From Ganoderma boninense (lineage: Eukaryota; Basidiomycota; Agaricomycetes; Polyporales; Polyporaceae): a DNA stretch of 64,000 bases. The first letter of the stretch is position 1. Every line of letters starts with the position of its first letter. Shown in pieces: positions 44,822 to 56,231 of this stretch. The stretch covers positions 868,001 to 932,000 of the forward strand of contig CM035307.1 in NCBI GenBank assembly GCA_002900995.3, given 5' to 3'. The position numbers and the translations under genes were made by a program. The notes under the pieces are model-generated. The model made no database searches. It had not been told where the DNA came from and saw nothing but the letters and a program-made list of their open reading frames with translations.

Positions 44822-45514
44822 CATCTGTGACAAATCACGTGAGGCAGAGCGCTAGCGAGGATCCGCGCAGAATATTGTACGTTAAGTATCGGCTAAATGA
44901 GCGGCTGCAGATAGAATTCTCCCAGTAGCCTGAAACTCAGTACACGAACGTTTCTTCGGTACAAAAAGTCATGTACATGTTCGAATGCGACTATGAAGGT
45001 CTTGCAAACAAATTTGCGGAAGGAATTGAGCCAATATTGAGCTGCAAAGTGCCCGGAGGGGCTTCATGCTCGAAACACGCACTATGCGCTGTCCGACACC
45101 GAAACAAATGCCTGTGAGTATCTTAAATCAGTGCTCAGTTAACATTAATTTCATATCAGCTCGCGCGAAACAGTGCATGAGCCTAATGAATGAAGGGAGG
45201 ATGACTGCGAGTGAGGGGGTAAAAACAGCGGTGATTTCTGTCTGATAAGAGCCGACAAGTCCGCATTGGGCAGACGCCTGCTCTCCGTGGACGACAGAAC
45301 TTTTGCATCTCCTCTCGCATTGAGCCCTAATTCAAAAATCGAAAACCATAACTTTGTAGAAGGTACATGTCTCTACAAAGTTATGGTCGTACTTTTTATT
45401 CCAATGGCCTCTACGCTGAGCCTATAGTTTTTTGGTGTTTCACCCCCGCCAAAAGTGCTCGAGCGTGACGGTTTTTGATCACGTGATGCCCCCGAATGTG
45501 CATGAGGCCAATCT
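44789..45514. mobile_element. Tc1/mariner-type MITE inserted in the C2H2 gene
   Basis: A 726-bp element bounded by perfect 27-bp terminal inverted repeats at 44789-44815 and 45488-45514. The left repeat begins AGATTGGCCTCATGCACATT. A TA dinucleotide flanks each end (44787-44788 and 45515-45516), the target duplication expected for Tc1/mariner elements. The inside has no transposase-like ORF and is AT-richer than its surroundings, so the element is non-autonomous. TCACGTGA occurs in both subterminal regions (about 44835-44842 and 45479-45486) and a 15-bp-arm hairpin lies at 45346-45386. The insertion splits the last coding exon of the zinc-finger gene. Confidence 0.85.
45346..45386. repeat. 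Hairpin inside the MITE
   Basis: Two perfect 15-bp inverted arms (CCATAACTTTGTAGA at 45346-45360 and its complement at 45372-45386) enclose an 11-nt loop. There is no T-run typical of a terminator. It may be the footprint of a nested insertion or a structural part of the element. Confidence 0.85.
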
Positions 45515-45648
45515 TACCCGAAGCTGCAAATACAGGCGCGCCCTCGCCGCAGCTGGTCTCGGTCCCGGAGCCGTCCACAGGCGAGGTGCTGGGCTCTGTG
45601 TGGACGGTGTGGCCTCCGGCGAAGGAAGAGAGCGTAGAAACTCATTGA
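45515..45648 (+). pseudogene. Severed C-terminal end of the C2H2 gene
   Basis: Downstream of the MITE the frame that would follow from the pre-insertion exon stays open. It begins PEAANTGAPSPQLVSVPEPS, continues TGEVLGSVWTVWPPAKEESV and ends ETH with TGA at 45646-45648. Joining across one TA gives TPQL-PEAA with no frame change. The tail is now cut off from its gene unless the element is spliced out or absent from the other nucleus. Confidence 0.75.
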
Positions 45649-46198
45649 ATCTCGGGTATGATATGCGCAATGTAATTTCCTAGAAGGGCGATACCGTGGG
45701 CGGTTGGCTTGGCTACGAGCGTGAGCTTCTTTCTAGTGAGGCGTGGCGTGAGTCTAGCGATTTGTCGTCGTGAAATGTGAAGGTAACAGGTTGGGAACGT
45801 TCAAAGGTGAGTGTGTCCCCCGACTTTGTCTCGCCTTTTGCAGGGTGCCAAATTCGATGCCATTGCGCGTGATGATAGCAGACGATCAGCCGTTGTGTGC
45901 GCACGCGTGAGCGACATAGCGTGCGCACACGGGCGAATCTCGCGAAGGGCGTGAGGAGTTGAGGAGTTGCCGGATCCGTCGGTAGTGCCCCCGCGCGCGC
46001 TCTGGCGTCGGTCGACTGTCTCGTTCCATCTCCGCACCCGCGCCTCTGCCTCATCTCTCCTCGCCGCAGGCCCGCGCCGCCGGCTTTCTATCCCTTTGCG
46101 CTTGACCATGTTCTGACTGCCCCTCTGCCTCCTCCACGCACTACTACCCACTGCGCACTCCCTGGCCACTCCACCCCTTCCCCGTGTCTTTGTCCACC
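45649..46198. promoter_or_regulatory. 3' end of C2H2 gene and promoter of the next gene
   Basis: 550 bp with no supported ORF. The region 46090-46198 is CT-rich and leads to the ATG at 46199. Confidence 0.45.
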
Positions 46199-49100
46199 AT
46201 GTCTGCGCAGTGCCCCACGTATATATCCGCCCGCTCCGCAGAGGTCATACTCTCCGACGTCCGGCCCATCAAGCTCAAACCAGATGCCCTACACGCCATT
46301 AATGTCCTTCTCGATGAAGCCCTCTACAGCATCCTCAGTACCGCCCGCTCGCTTGCCACGGATCGGCTCAAGGCGGCGCTCCTCAAGGTCCTACCTACCA
46401 GTCTCGGCAAGGAGGCCCTGCTCGAGGCTGAGGTCGAGCTCAAGGCCTACTGGGATCGTACAGGCTCCGCGCGTTCGCCCTTGTCCCCGCGCAACGGAGA
46501 AGCCCCAGCATTCGACCTGCAGTGGTCGTTCGAGGTGAGCAACTCCGTCCGCCGGCCTGTATTTGTATGCCGTCATAGTTATCGTGGACGTGCCCTCCCG
46601 CGCGCGAACAGCTCCTGCGCCTCAAGTGCGAAGCGTACTCGACTATGAACGACTCCGACGAGGATGCCGAGGCAGAGAGGCTGCTCCAGCACCACATGGA
46701 GGCCGCCGGAGCGTCATCTCCGCCCAGCCCTGCGCTACTGGCCCCGGCTGCGCTCTATCTCACGGCCATACTCGAGTGCGTGCATTGATATTCTTATAAT
46801 CCCCCGCGAGCTGTTTGGCTTATTCCCCCGGAAACTCTCACCGGCGCCGTCGTGCCTTCCTTCCCCAGGGCAATCTGCGAGTACGTGATTTGAGTTTGGG
46901 CCCGCATATATGCGCTGGGTGCTCACTGCCGCCCGCTTCCGCCCCTGCCACCGCACTGCTGCAGACATGTTCTCTCGAACGTAAGTCGCGTGGCCGCTCG
47001 CGACTCTAGCCGCACGCTTGCCTCCGTCCAAGACCTCTTCACCGCGCTTGGGGAGGATAACACGATATACGGGATGTTCAAGGCCATGAAAGGTGATTCC
47101 CGCTTACCCTCTCCGTGGCGTGGCGTCTTGTATTTGCACTGCGGCACGACCCGTATGAGATCTCATTGGACTGACGCACTTCTCTCTTGCACCACTCCAC
47201 GATTGAACGATTGATACGCATATGCGTATAGTCTTCGCGCACATCGAGGCGCTGTCGAAGGCCCAGTCCTCGCGGCCGCGGAGGAGCAAGTCCATTTCGC
47301 GGAGCACGGACAAGGCAATCGTCTCGCGCACATCCTCCTCCTCCCCTCTCAACGGCGAATCCACGACCTCTCACGCGCACACTCCATCAACAACGTCGAC
47401 GGTAACGGGGACGGTCGCAGGGACTGCGTCCGCAACCGGGACCGCGCGGTCACGCATGTCGGCTGAATCGCAGAAGTCGATGACGGCCGTCGGCTCGAGC
47501 GAGTCTCGTGGAGCGTCGCTGGAGAAGGCCAAGGGCAGCAAGATCTTCCACAGCCGGACCCCAAGCGACAAGCAGCTGCACCACGACCCGGCAAACTCCG
47601 CCCTAGCGCGATCAGCGTCCGAAAATGGCACCAACCGCGAGAATGGCCTCGAGCTCGAGGTCAGCCTCTTTTCCCCCGCTCCTTTCGCCCGGCCCTGGGC
47701 CTTCTAGTTCGTGTCGGCGACGCGGTGACGGTGCGCTGGCTTGACCTCGGATCATACTGACCCACCCCTCCTCCCCCTTGTCGCTGCAGGAGGACGCAGA
47801 GCTCCAGCAAGAGTTCGACGAGCTCATGCGATCGGGTGCGACCATGAAGGTATCGTTGACGCCTGACAGGCTGAAGAGCATGGAGGTGCGTCGATCGTTG
47901 TCATGAATTTGGCGGGGCCGCTCAAATTGGGGCGTGCGGCTGCAATCCCGCCTGCCATATCCATAACAGGTCTACAAGCAGGAACGCTTCGAGCGAGAGC
48001 GGCTCAATCGCAGAGGGACACGGGGCGCGGACAAGCCCCAAGACGGTGCGTCGCTTCCAGAGTCCAAGCTCCGTGGCGGGAAGAACGGACGCTCGCTCCG
48101 CCACGTGGACTCTATCGTCGAGGACGAGGAGGAGTCGAGCTCTTCCACCCACGCCCCCGCCGCAAGCTCTCTCTCATCTCCGCCATCGTCTGTGAGGATG
48201 CGCAACACCTCGTTCACCTCGACGACGACCACGATGGCGAGCCGGCCGCCCAGCGACCAGCGCCTGCGCTCCATCTCCATTTCGAACGTTCCGCACCCCC
48301 GGGACAGGGATGGAATCTCGCGGAAGGCTTCAAATGGGACGAGGGACCCCATGCGGCAGGGCTCCCAGAACGCCGCCCCGCCCCCAACATCAATGTCGAC
48401 GATGCACGGCGGGATACAGAAGACGCGCAAGAAGCAGGTGAACCTCGAGTCCATGGACCTGGACGACGTCCTGGCAGGGCTAGATGGCGATGGTGAGGAG
48501 GATTTCGTCGAGGTGCGAGCTCCCGTAAAGATTGCGTCCCCGATAGATTCCCCCCGCACCCCCGGCGGCACCAAGATGTCGAAGAACACGCAGGACCTCA
48601 TCGCGTTCCTCGACGCCGGCCCGCCCGAGGAGCCCTCGTTCCAACCCAGCGCGAGCGCGAGTGTCCTCTCGTTCGAGTCGTCGAGGACCCGCTCGGGGCG
48701 CCTGCAGCGCATGATGTCGCGGCTGACACTGGGGGGGTCCAAGGAGGGCCTGAACGGGAGCTACAGCATGTCGGAGGAGCCGCCAAAGACACCACGGACG
48801 CCGCTGTCGCGGAAAAACTCCAAGATGGCGCTGGCGACGTCGCCGCCGCCCGCGTTCAAGAGCGCCTCCCTGCAGTCGAAGCGCTCGATGCCCAACGTGA
48901 ACGCCGCCGCGGTCCCCAGCGTCATCGTCGCGACCCCGCCGCCCCGCTACGTGCCCACGCCGCAAGCCCGTGTCGGCCGCGTCCTCGACGTCGGCCGAGG
49001 ACGGCGCGCCGTCGTCGAACCCGCCGACCCTCTCCCGCCGCAATACCCGCAAAGCCGTGCCCGCGCTCGACGACGGCGTGTCGCCCACGAGCTCCGCCGG

Positions 49101-49951
49101 GCACGACTCCATCCCGGAGAGCCGGCCGAGCAGCGCGAGCGTGCAGGTGAATGGCAGTGGCCACGGCCACCGCACCGCGCGGGTGTACGACGACAGCAAG
49201 CTGCCCGCGTCTTCTTCACCCCCCTGCGCCTCCGCAGAAGACTCCCGTTGTCGTGAACGGGCACGGGCACGCCGTCAAGCTCGACACGTCGGAGCGCTCG
49301 CTGCGCGTCACGTCGCCTGACCGCGACCGCAAGTCGTCGCACACGAAGGCGGAGAGCGGGTACGCGTCGCGCTCGGCGTCGCGGAGCCCCATCACCCCCT
49401 CGCAGACCCAGCTGCCTCAGCCTGCGGGGCCGGCGATCTCGGTGGAGATCGCGGAGGAGATGAGGAAGATGCTCGGGAGCGCGACGTCGGCGGACGAGTG
49501 CCGGCTCGTCGTCGACCTCTTCCTCGTGAAGAACGGCTTCCCGCTCAAGGAGCCCGCCCCGGTTAGCAGCTGTCGCAGTAGCGGGAGAGGGAGAAGGGGA
49601 CGGGGCTGGGGTCGGGGTCGAGGGAGCAGATGCGGCGGCGAAGAAGCTCGAGGACGCGATGGCGGCGCGGAGCGCGGCGGATGCGGAGGTGGAGCGCGGG
49701 TTAGTGGCACTGTTTCTGGGCGGGGATGACGCGAACGGGTTGACGTCTTCTCGTTGTTCTTCTTCACAGTCAAGGCCGCCGTCGGCGGAGCAGGACCAGC
49801 ACGCGTCCAGTAAGTCCCCCGCTCCCGCACCCGAGCCAGAACCAGTTACGGAGCCGGTGCCAGAGCGGGGGCCAGGACTTGGGCCAGAGGAGCTCGAGCA
49901 GCAGCAGCAGCAGAACTTTCGGAACCCCAGCCCCGTTTCCAGCTCCCATTA
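46199..49951 (+). CDS. Large disordered protein with possible histone-fold N-terminus
   Basis: A multi-exon gene from MSAQCPTYISARSAEVILSD. The N-terminal region, ALHAINVLLDEALYSILSTA, then LKAALLKVLPTSLGKEALLE, then AEVELKAYW, and after introns AALYLTAILE, YVANVSRVAARDSSRTLASV and FTALGEDNTIYGMFKAMK, has the helix pattern of an H2A/H2B-like histone fold; this is a tentative reading. The rest is Ser/Thr/Pro-rich and probably disordered, with ELQQEFDELMRSGATMKVSL and KQVNLESMDLDDVLAGLDGD as conserved-looking short motifs, and near the end ISVEIAEEMRKMLGSATSAD with CRLVVDLFLVKNGFPLKEP. Apparent one-base frame breaks occur near 48965, at the C run 49218-49226 and near 49560. The C-terminus (stop 49949-49951) is uncertain: another frame continues to 50160. 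Confidence 0.55.
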
Positions 49952-51414
49952 GTGCTCCCTCTGCCTCTGCCTCCGCCTCCCTACCCAGTCCCAGTCCCAG
50001 TCCAACTCCTTGTAACCAGCGTCTCAGCGCCCTCGGTACCCCTACTACTACGACTGTCGACCGCCGGCTGTCGGTCATCGTCCCGCGGACGAGCGTAGAT
50101 CAGCACATACTAAACTTATACCGTATATACCAGAGCGGCCTCGGTCTGGATCGGACTTGATCTTGATTGTGCTTGTGCTCAGCTCCACCACAGACTCACA
50201 GACTCAGACTCAGACTCACCCGGTCCCCACGTACTCACCTCACCTCGCTGTAGTTGTGTTGTTGTCGTCGTCGGCATTGTTGAAGTCTCTCTCTCTCTCC
50301 CTCTTCCTCTCCCTCTCTCTCTCTCGCTCCCTGTCTTGCGCAGTGCGTCGGTCTCCGTACTACATATGCATGTTACCATCTCTCTCCGTCTCTAATCACC
50401 AGTACTGTCTGTCCGACCGTCTCTCTAGTTCGGCCTGGGGGTGCACTTGGCTCATTCGTTAGTTCGTTCGTTCGTTCTCTACTCCAACTCATGATCACGT
50501 AACCCGCCATCTCCCTCCCTCCTCCCTCTCTTTTTTTCAGGCTACACAACTCCTTGATTTACTTCGCTCGTTGTTGCGCCCGTGCGCTGTAGAGAGTATA
50601 CAGCGTTGTAATGCACCCCCTGTCTAGCTCTCGTAGTCTCTGGAACAGGAACACGGATGTCCAGTATCGTCGTCTCGCGATCGTCCAGATCCTTGATCCT
50701 TCGCGGCGACACCTAGGCTCGTCCACGAATTGTACTTCTAGTTTGCCTGCCTTCTGGTGGAACCTCGACGTCTACTTGCGTGCTGCTGCTGAAAACATTC
50801 AGATTTTGGTTAGCTTCCTCCGAAATCGGGATGGCTATGTTTGAACTTCCCCTTGTCCTAATCAAGTCCCAATAACAAACCCTTCGACGACAGATTCGAT
50901 CATGCAGAAGGCTGCCTCCGTTCGCTTTCGAACGGGTCTCGGCCGCCGGGCGGAAACGCTGTGCCCTAGCTGTCCATAACCAACGCCTATCCCAGAACTT
51001 GAAGGTCCCTCACAGTGTTTAAAAACATGCTCAGGAAAGAACGTGCTTTATACAGCTTAGTACTGACGGTGTTGAGCAACATCCTTAGTTGTTACTTACA
51101 ACTTCTGACAATCGCACGTGCATTGCATGGACTTCTGATCTAACCACCCCATCTTCTCCGGATGATAGCCCTGGCTTTGAGCATATGCAGCTAACTCACT
51201 TATCCTCTTGACAGTCTACGGCCCTTAACTGTCAGACTGAGTTGAAGTATGCATGAAAGAAAGCATTAGATAAAACGGGATAAGTGTGGCTACTTTTGTC
51301 GATGCGACGGCCGGTATCATGGAAAGCACTGTACATCGTCGAAGTACTGCATGAGCAACGAAAGCAAGACAGTAGTAGTATGCGAAAGCTCGAACAAGCA
51401 GCGGCGCCACGACG
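49952..51414. other. Convergent intergenic region, CT-rich with microsatellites
   Basis: No supported gene. A CT-rich microsatellite lies at 50286-50335 and (GTTC)n at 50458-50476. It should contain the 3' UTRs of the upstream gene and of RPA135. Confidence 0.5.
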
Positions 51415-54400
51415 TTACTGGACCTCGAGAGACACCTTGATGCCCATGGACGCAAGCTCCGCGCACAGGTACCGGAAGACATACGGCACCGCGACGACGT
51501 CCATGTCCCCGCCCTTCGACGCAGGCCCCAGGACGTGCTGTGACGGTATCTGCACCCGCACGTCCGCACGTCCGTCGTTGGTATTGCCATTCGGGGCCGC
51601 TCCATTGGCCAACGTCAACGCCTGCCTCGCGCGCGTCTCCTCCTCCTCCGCTGCCGCCCGGCACGCCCTGCAGTACTCGCCGCCCGGGCCCGTGGGCTTG
51701 AGCGTGCCCGCGGTGCCGACGACCCGCTCGCCGAGGGTGACGTCGTCGTACCCGAGCGAGATCAGGCTCCCGCACGTCCTGCAGACCCACGCCGTGGAGT
51801 AGTCCGAGCAGTTCATGAGGCGGTCCTGGAGGAGGAACGCCGTCCCGTGCGCGATAAGCGCGTCGCGCTCCATCTCGCCGAAACGGATCCCGCCCGCGCG
51901 CTTGCGACCCTGCAGCACAACGCGGAATCCGTGGTGAGCATTTCCGTTTCCGCGCATGACAGAAACATTCTCGGTGCTGCATCCCATGCAGATGCGGGGC
52001 GAAACGAAATTGACATACCTTGACGGGCTGGCGGGTGACGGGATCGACGGGACCTGTCGTCCGTACCTGGAACTTGTCGAGGACCATGTGGCGCAGGCGC
52101 TGGTAGTAGACGACGCCGATGTAGATGTCCGCCGCGAACTCCTGCCCGGTGATCCCGGAATACATCGGCTCGTTCCCATAGTAGTTGTACCCGGCGGCGA
52201 GCAGCTGCTCGCCAAAGTAGTCGATGGCGGTGTCTTCTTCCGTGAATCTGTCATAACCATCAACAAACCGCGCAAAATAGCACGGAACCGAAGAAGAAGA
52301 AGGAAAAGAGGATGGATGCACGATCGTCAGGGACGAACTCGCCAATCACGCTTTGGGTGTTTTGTGGTTTGCGGGGATGGGGTACTTACTGGAAGGCGTC
52401 GCATCCTGCGCGAGGCCGTGCATCGCGCCCGCCTTGCCGGCCATGCTCTCCACCAGCATGCCGATCGTCATACGGGACGGGAACGCGTGCGGGTTGATGA
52501 TGACGTCGGGCTGCATCCCGCTCTCCGTGAACGGCATGTCGACGGCGGGCCACTTCTGCGAGCAGACGCCCTTTTGCCCGTGCCGCGACGAGAACTTGTC
52601 GCCAATCACGGGTGCGCGGGTGATGCGCAGGGTGACATTTATCTTCTGCAGTTCTTGATCGCCCGCATCGCTCCCTAAGTAGCGAGATCAGACACCAAGT
52701 GGCATTGCGTTAGTTGCAGTGCTATGATGAGAGCTACGGAGAAGAAGAAGGAAGAACAGAAATCTTACCGAGCATGCGGACGGTGTCGACATACGCGACT
52801 TCATCGCCTTTGTATTTGGCAAACTTGGTGCGTCCTGTTGTGTCGTCGACATACGCTGCAATCGGGTCGCCGGGGTTAAGCCTGGTCCCCGGTATCGGCA
52901 GCCCATCGACGTCAATGAACTTCGCGGCGGGGTGCTGCCGCTCGCCCTCGTCCATCCTCACCTCCGGTCCCACGCCGAAGTGCAGCGTCGGGGCCGTAGT
53001 CTGCCTCCGCGAACCCGAGAGCTCCTGGAGGTCGACCGTATATGCCTTGTAGACGGTGCCGTACCCGAAGCCGCGCTCGTGCGCGGACTTGTTGAGGATC
53101 ATCGCGTCCTCCATGTCGTACCCGGTGTACGAGAATGACCGCAACGATCGCGTTGGTGCCGTTCGGGAACGAGTCCATGCCGTACGTATTGTGCAGCGCG
53201 GGCCGGACGACGGGTGTCTGGCCGGTCTGGAGTCGGTAGAGCTTGTTGTCGGTCCGGTGCTGGAGGGCCGTCGCGGGCGTGCCCATCGTTTGCTTACCCA
53301 TCTGGAATAGAAGAGAACCACGGCAATGAGACCCCGTTAAGACAATCCTTCTAAACTTCTGTGCAAACGTACCTGGCACTGGTAAATGTTTCGCGGACTC
53401 TGTAGATCCCGTCTCGAGTTAGCGAACGTGTGTGCGTAAACGGTATCGAGGGGGATGACGGAAGGCGAAGCGTGCGTACCTGGTTGAAGTCCGAGAACGG
53501 CGTCAGGTTCGCCAGGATCGACAGGAAGTTCGTCGGCGAGTGCTCGACATGCGTCGACACCTCGTCCTCGATCTCCGCCGGCGTGCACGCGACGTCCATG
53601 TACACCTGCTCGAACGAGCCGACCTGGTCGTCGCGCCCGTTCGCGAGGTACTTCACTGGGCGCATCATCCGCGAGCGGCTCGCGAACAGGTACAGCCCGG
53701 GGTACTGGCCGCCCTGCGAGATGGGCACGAGCCCGATCTCGAGGTCGAGCGGGACGTTGTGCTTGCCCTCCGTCTTCCAGATCCGGAGGTTCGCCGCGAG
53801 CTGCCTGCAGACCGCAGGCGAGGCCCAGCCGATCAGGCGGCCGTCGAGCTGGACGCAGAGGTTGCGCCGGCCGTCGACGGACGGCGTGAACGCTTGGGTC
53901 ATGCCGTGGGCGGCGAGAAGCGCGGGGAGGTGGGCGACGGCGAGCGGGGCAGTGACGATACGACATGTGCGGGAGAGATGGTTGAGAAGACCGCAGGGGG
54001 AGCCGTCAGGGGTGTGTACGGGGCAGAGGAAGCCTGCGAAGGTGTGTCGGATTAGCGTTAGGGTTACGGGTGAGAACCTGGAGGTACAAGGACAGGACAG
54101 TGAGAATGAAGAAGACGAGAAGAGCGTACGGACCCCATGCTTCCGGAAGCAGTTTGCGGACGGTTGTCGTCTTGAGCTCAGCGAAGAAGGCACCACGGTG
54201 GATCGACCGGAAGTGGCTGATGTATCGCATCCAGTTGAGCTTCTCGGCGACTATTGTGAAGCCGGACGCTTGTTGGAGATCAAGGCCTGTGGGGGACACA
54301 AGGTTACCCGTCGCGAGGAAGTTGGACATCTTCGCTCCGATGTCGTAGTTTGTTCGACTGAGCACCTTTTTGATATATCGTTCTGCAGAAATAGGCTCAG

Positions 54401-55997
54401 TATCCGACGATAATATGCATACACCAAGGGGGGAAATCGCACTGTCGAAGAAGTCCACAGCTGGATTCGAGTTGCGCACGTCCAGGGCGATGCCCTCGCG
54501 GAAGCTGTTCAATGCTTCCTCCAGACGCTCCTTTATGATCATACCGTAAAGCGTGCCGGGAAGGAAGGACTTCTTGGTGCTGAGGTGAATCGGGATTGTC
54601 AACACTACAAGACTTGGAGACAAGCGCATATAGCTTCCTCAACATGAAGCTGGATTATGGTTAGCTGAAACGTGCTCTCACAAGCAGTACGTCGAATACA
54701 ACTCACAGAAGCATGCGGAACTTGTCTCTTGGGTTGTCCAGATGGACGAGAACAACCTTGTTGATCAGCCAGACGCCAATTGCCTGGTTAGTCCAGTCTT
54801 CCGGCATATTGACTACTACACGAAACTTGTCGCCCAGGTACTGCAAGCACTGGTCGCCAGTGTACAAGCTGTACATCTTGAAACTCCTCAAGAGCAACTC
54901 GACGCGGTCGGACAAGAACGTGTCCTCGTAATCTTGCATCACGACGCCCTCGAAGATCTCCTTGTCTGACGCGGATACGAGTGCTTTCAGGATGAGCATG
55001 ATAGGAATCACGTACTCCTGCTTTCGCCAGGAGAAACGGAGCATAGCGCTCCCGTTGGAGAGGTAGTGGAGGGTGTTCGTAACGCTCGTCTGGTCCGGGC
55101 GAACGCAGCGTACCTGAACGGCGTAGGGTGTATATGAAGGGCCACGGTTGACGAAAGAGGGTCGGACAAGAGAGATGACATGATGTCGCCTGGGGAGGAT
55201 GAGGTAACGAATGAGACGTTCGTTGCCGTTAATGATGAAGTATCCGCCGAATTCTTCTGGTTCCTCATGACGCTTGACCAGGTCTGCAGAGGACATACCT
55301 CTCAGATTACATCTTACTGACTGCATCGAGAGTTTAGCTACAGGACAGGGCGGAGGAGATGAGAATGCACGGACCCGGACCATGATTGGTAGCAGACCGC
55401 AATCCCTCATCTCAACTGCAACGGGACCATCATTGACTTGCCAGCATAGTTTGGCGATCATGCGTCCTCGGTACGACGTTAATCGTTCACGAGCCTATGT
55501 AAGCAGCATGATATAAATCCAGTGCTCCAAAAGCTACTGCTATGCTTACCTCTGTAGGAAAGACCCTCCTCTCTACAGCATCCTTGTCTCGTTCTGGAAC
55601 CATCGGTCGAGAAACAGTAACCTGTTCATACCACACTTGTAGCAATTTCAATTGTCCTGCATTTTCATGTCGATGGGAGGGCGGCTTACTGGATAGACGG
55701 TTCCCCCATCCTCTCTGTCCGCTTTCTGAACCAATGTCACCCTTTCCATCGAATGCGACCCTCTTCCCAATGTCATCCAAACCTAAGTGGAGCAGACCCT
55801 TTCCCATCGCCATCACCAGCAGGAAGCCCCGAGTCGTCGAAGAGTGCATTGAAGGACTCTATGTGCGGGGTCACAAATTCATTGAGGATCGGGACGACTG
55901 CTGCATCCTTGGGCGGATTCTTGAAATTCTTCTCGCGTTCAAGGGTGTTAAATGTACTCTTAACGGGCTTGTGTGTGCGAGAAGAGCCGTCTGGCAT
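51415..55997 (-). CDS. RPA135: RNA polymerase I second-largest subunit (RPA135/RPA2)
   Basis: Second-largest subunit of RNA polymerase I, which transcribes rRNA in the nucleolus. The N-terminus [20 protein letters not shown], then [18 protein letters not shown], is diagnostic of the Pol I subunit. Later blocks are [140 protein letters not shown] and [20 protein letters not shown]. The C-terminal zinc site has VCRTCGSL and YCRACRAA. About fifteen exons. Two one-base frame breaks lie in conserved sequence, at about 55795-55805 (AAAGGG run) and 53131-53140. Start codons of this gene and NUP98 are 234 bp apart. Confidence 0.92.
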
Positions 55998-56231
55998 GGC
56001 TGGGAGGAAGAGAGGGAGGGCGGAGAGACGTGCAGTTTCTTGGCGAAACTTGCGAGAGGCGGGAGTCTGATGGGCGTCTGAGGAAAAATCAAGCGCCTAG
56101 GGCCGGCGGAGGCGTGACCGCGTTTTAGGCTCCGCGTGAAAAGGGTGCGGCAGGGAGGCGGAGGCGTCTGCGGAAACGAGAGCAGTGACCACGACGAGGA
56201 CGACCAGACACGACCCCCGCTTGCTCTCACA
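55998..56231. promoter_or_regulatory. Divergent promoter, RPA135 and NUP98
   Basis: 234 bp separate the two start codons. A nucleolar polymerase subunit and a nuclear pore protein would share this control region. No TATA box is evident; the middle is GA-rich on the plus strand. Confidence 0.5.

Noticed and set aside
51415..55997. First thought to be RPB2 of RNA polymerase II
   Set aside because: The N-terminus ([14 protein letters not shown]), the [12 protein letters not shown] block and the [20 protein letters not shown] region fit the Pol I subunit RPA135.
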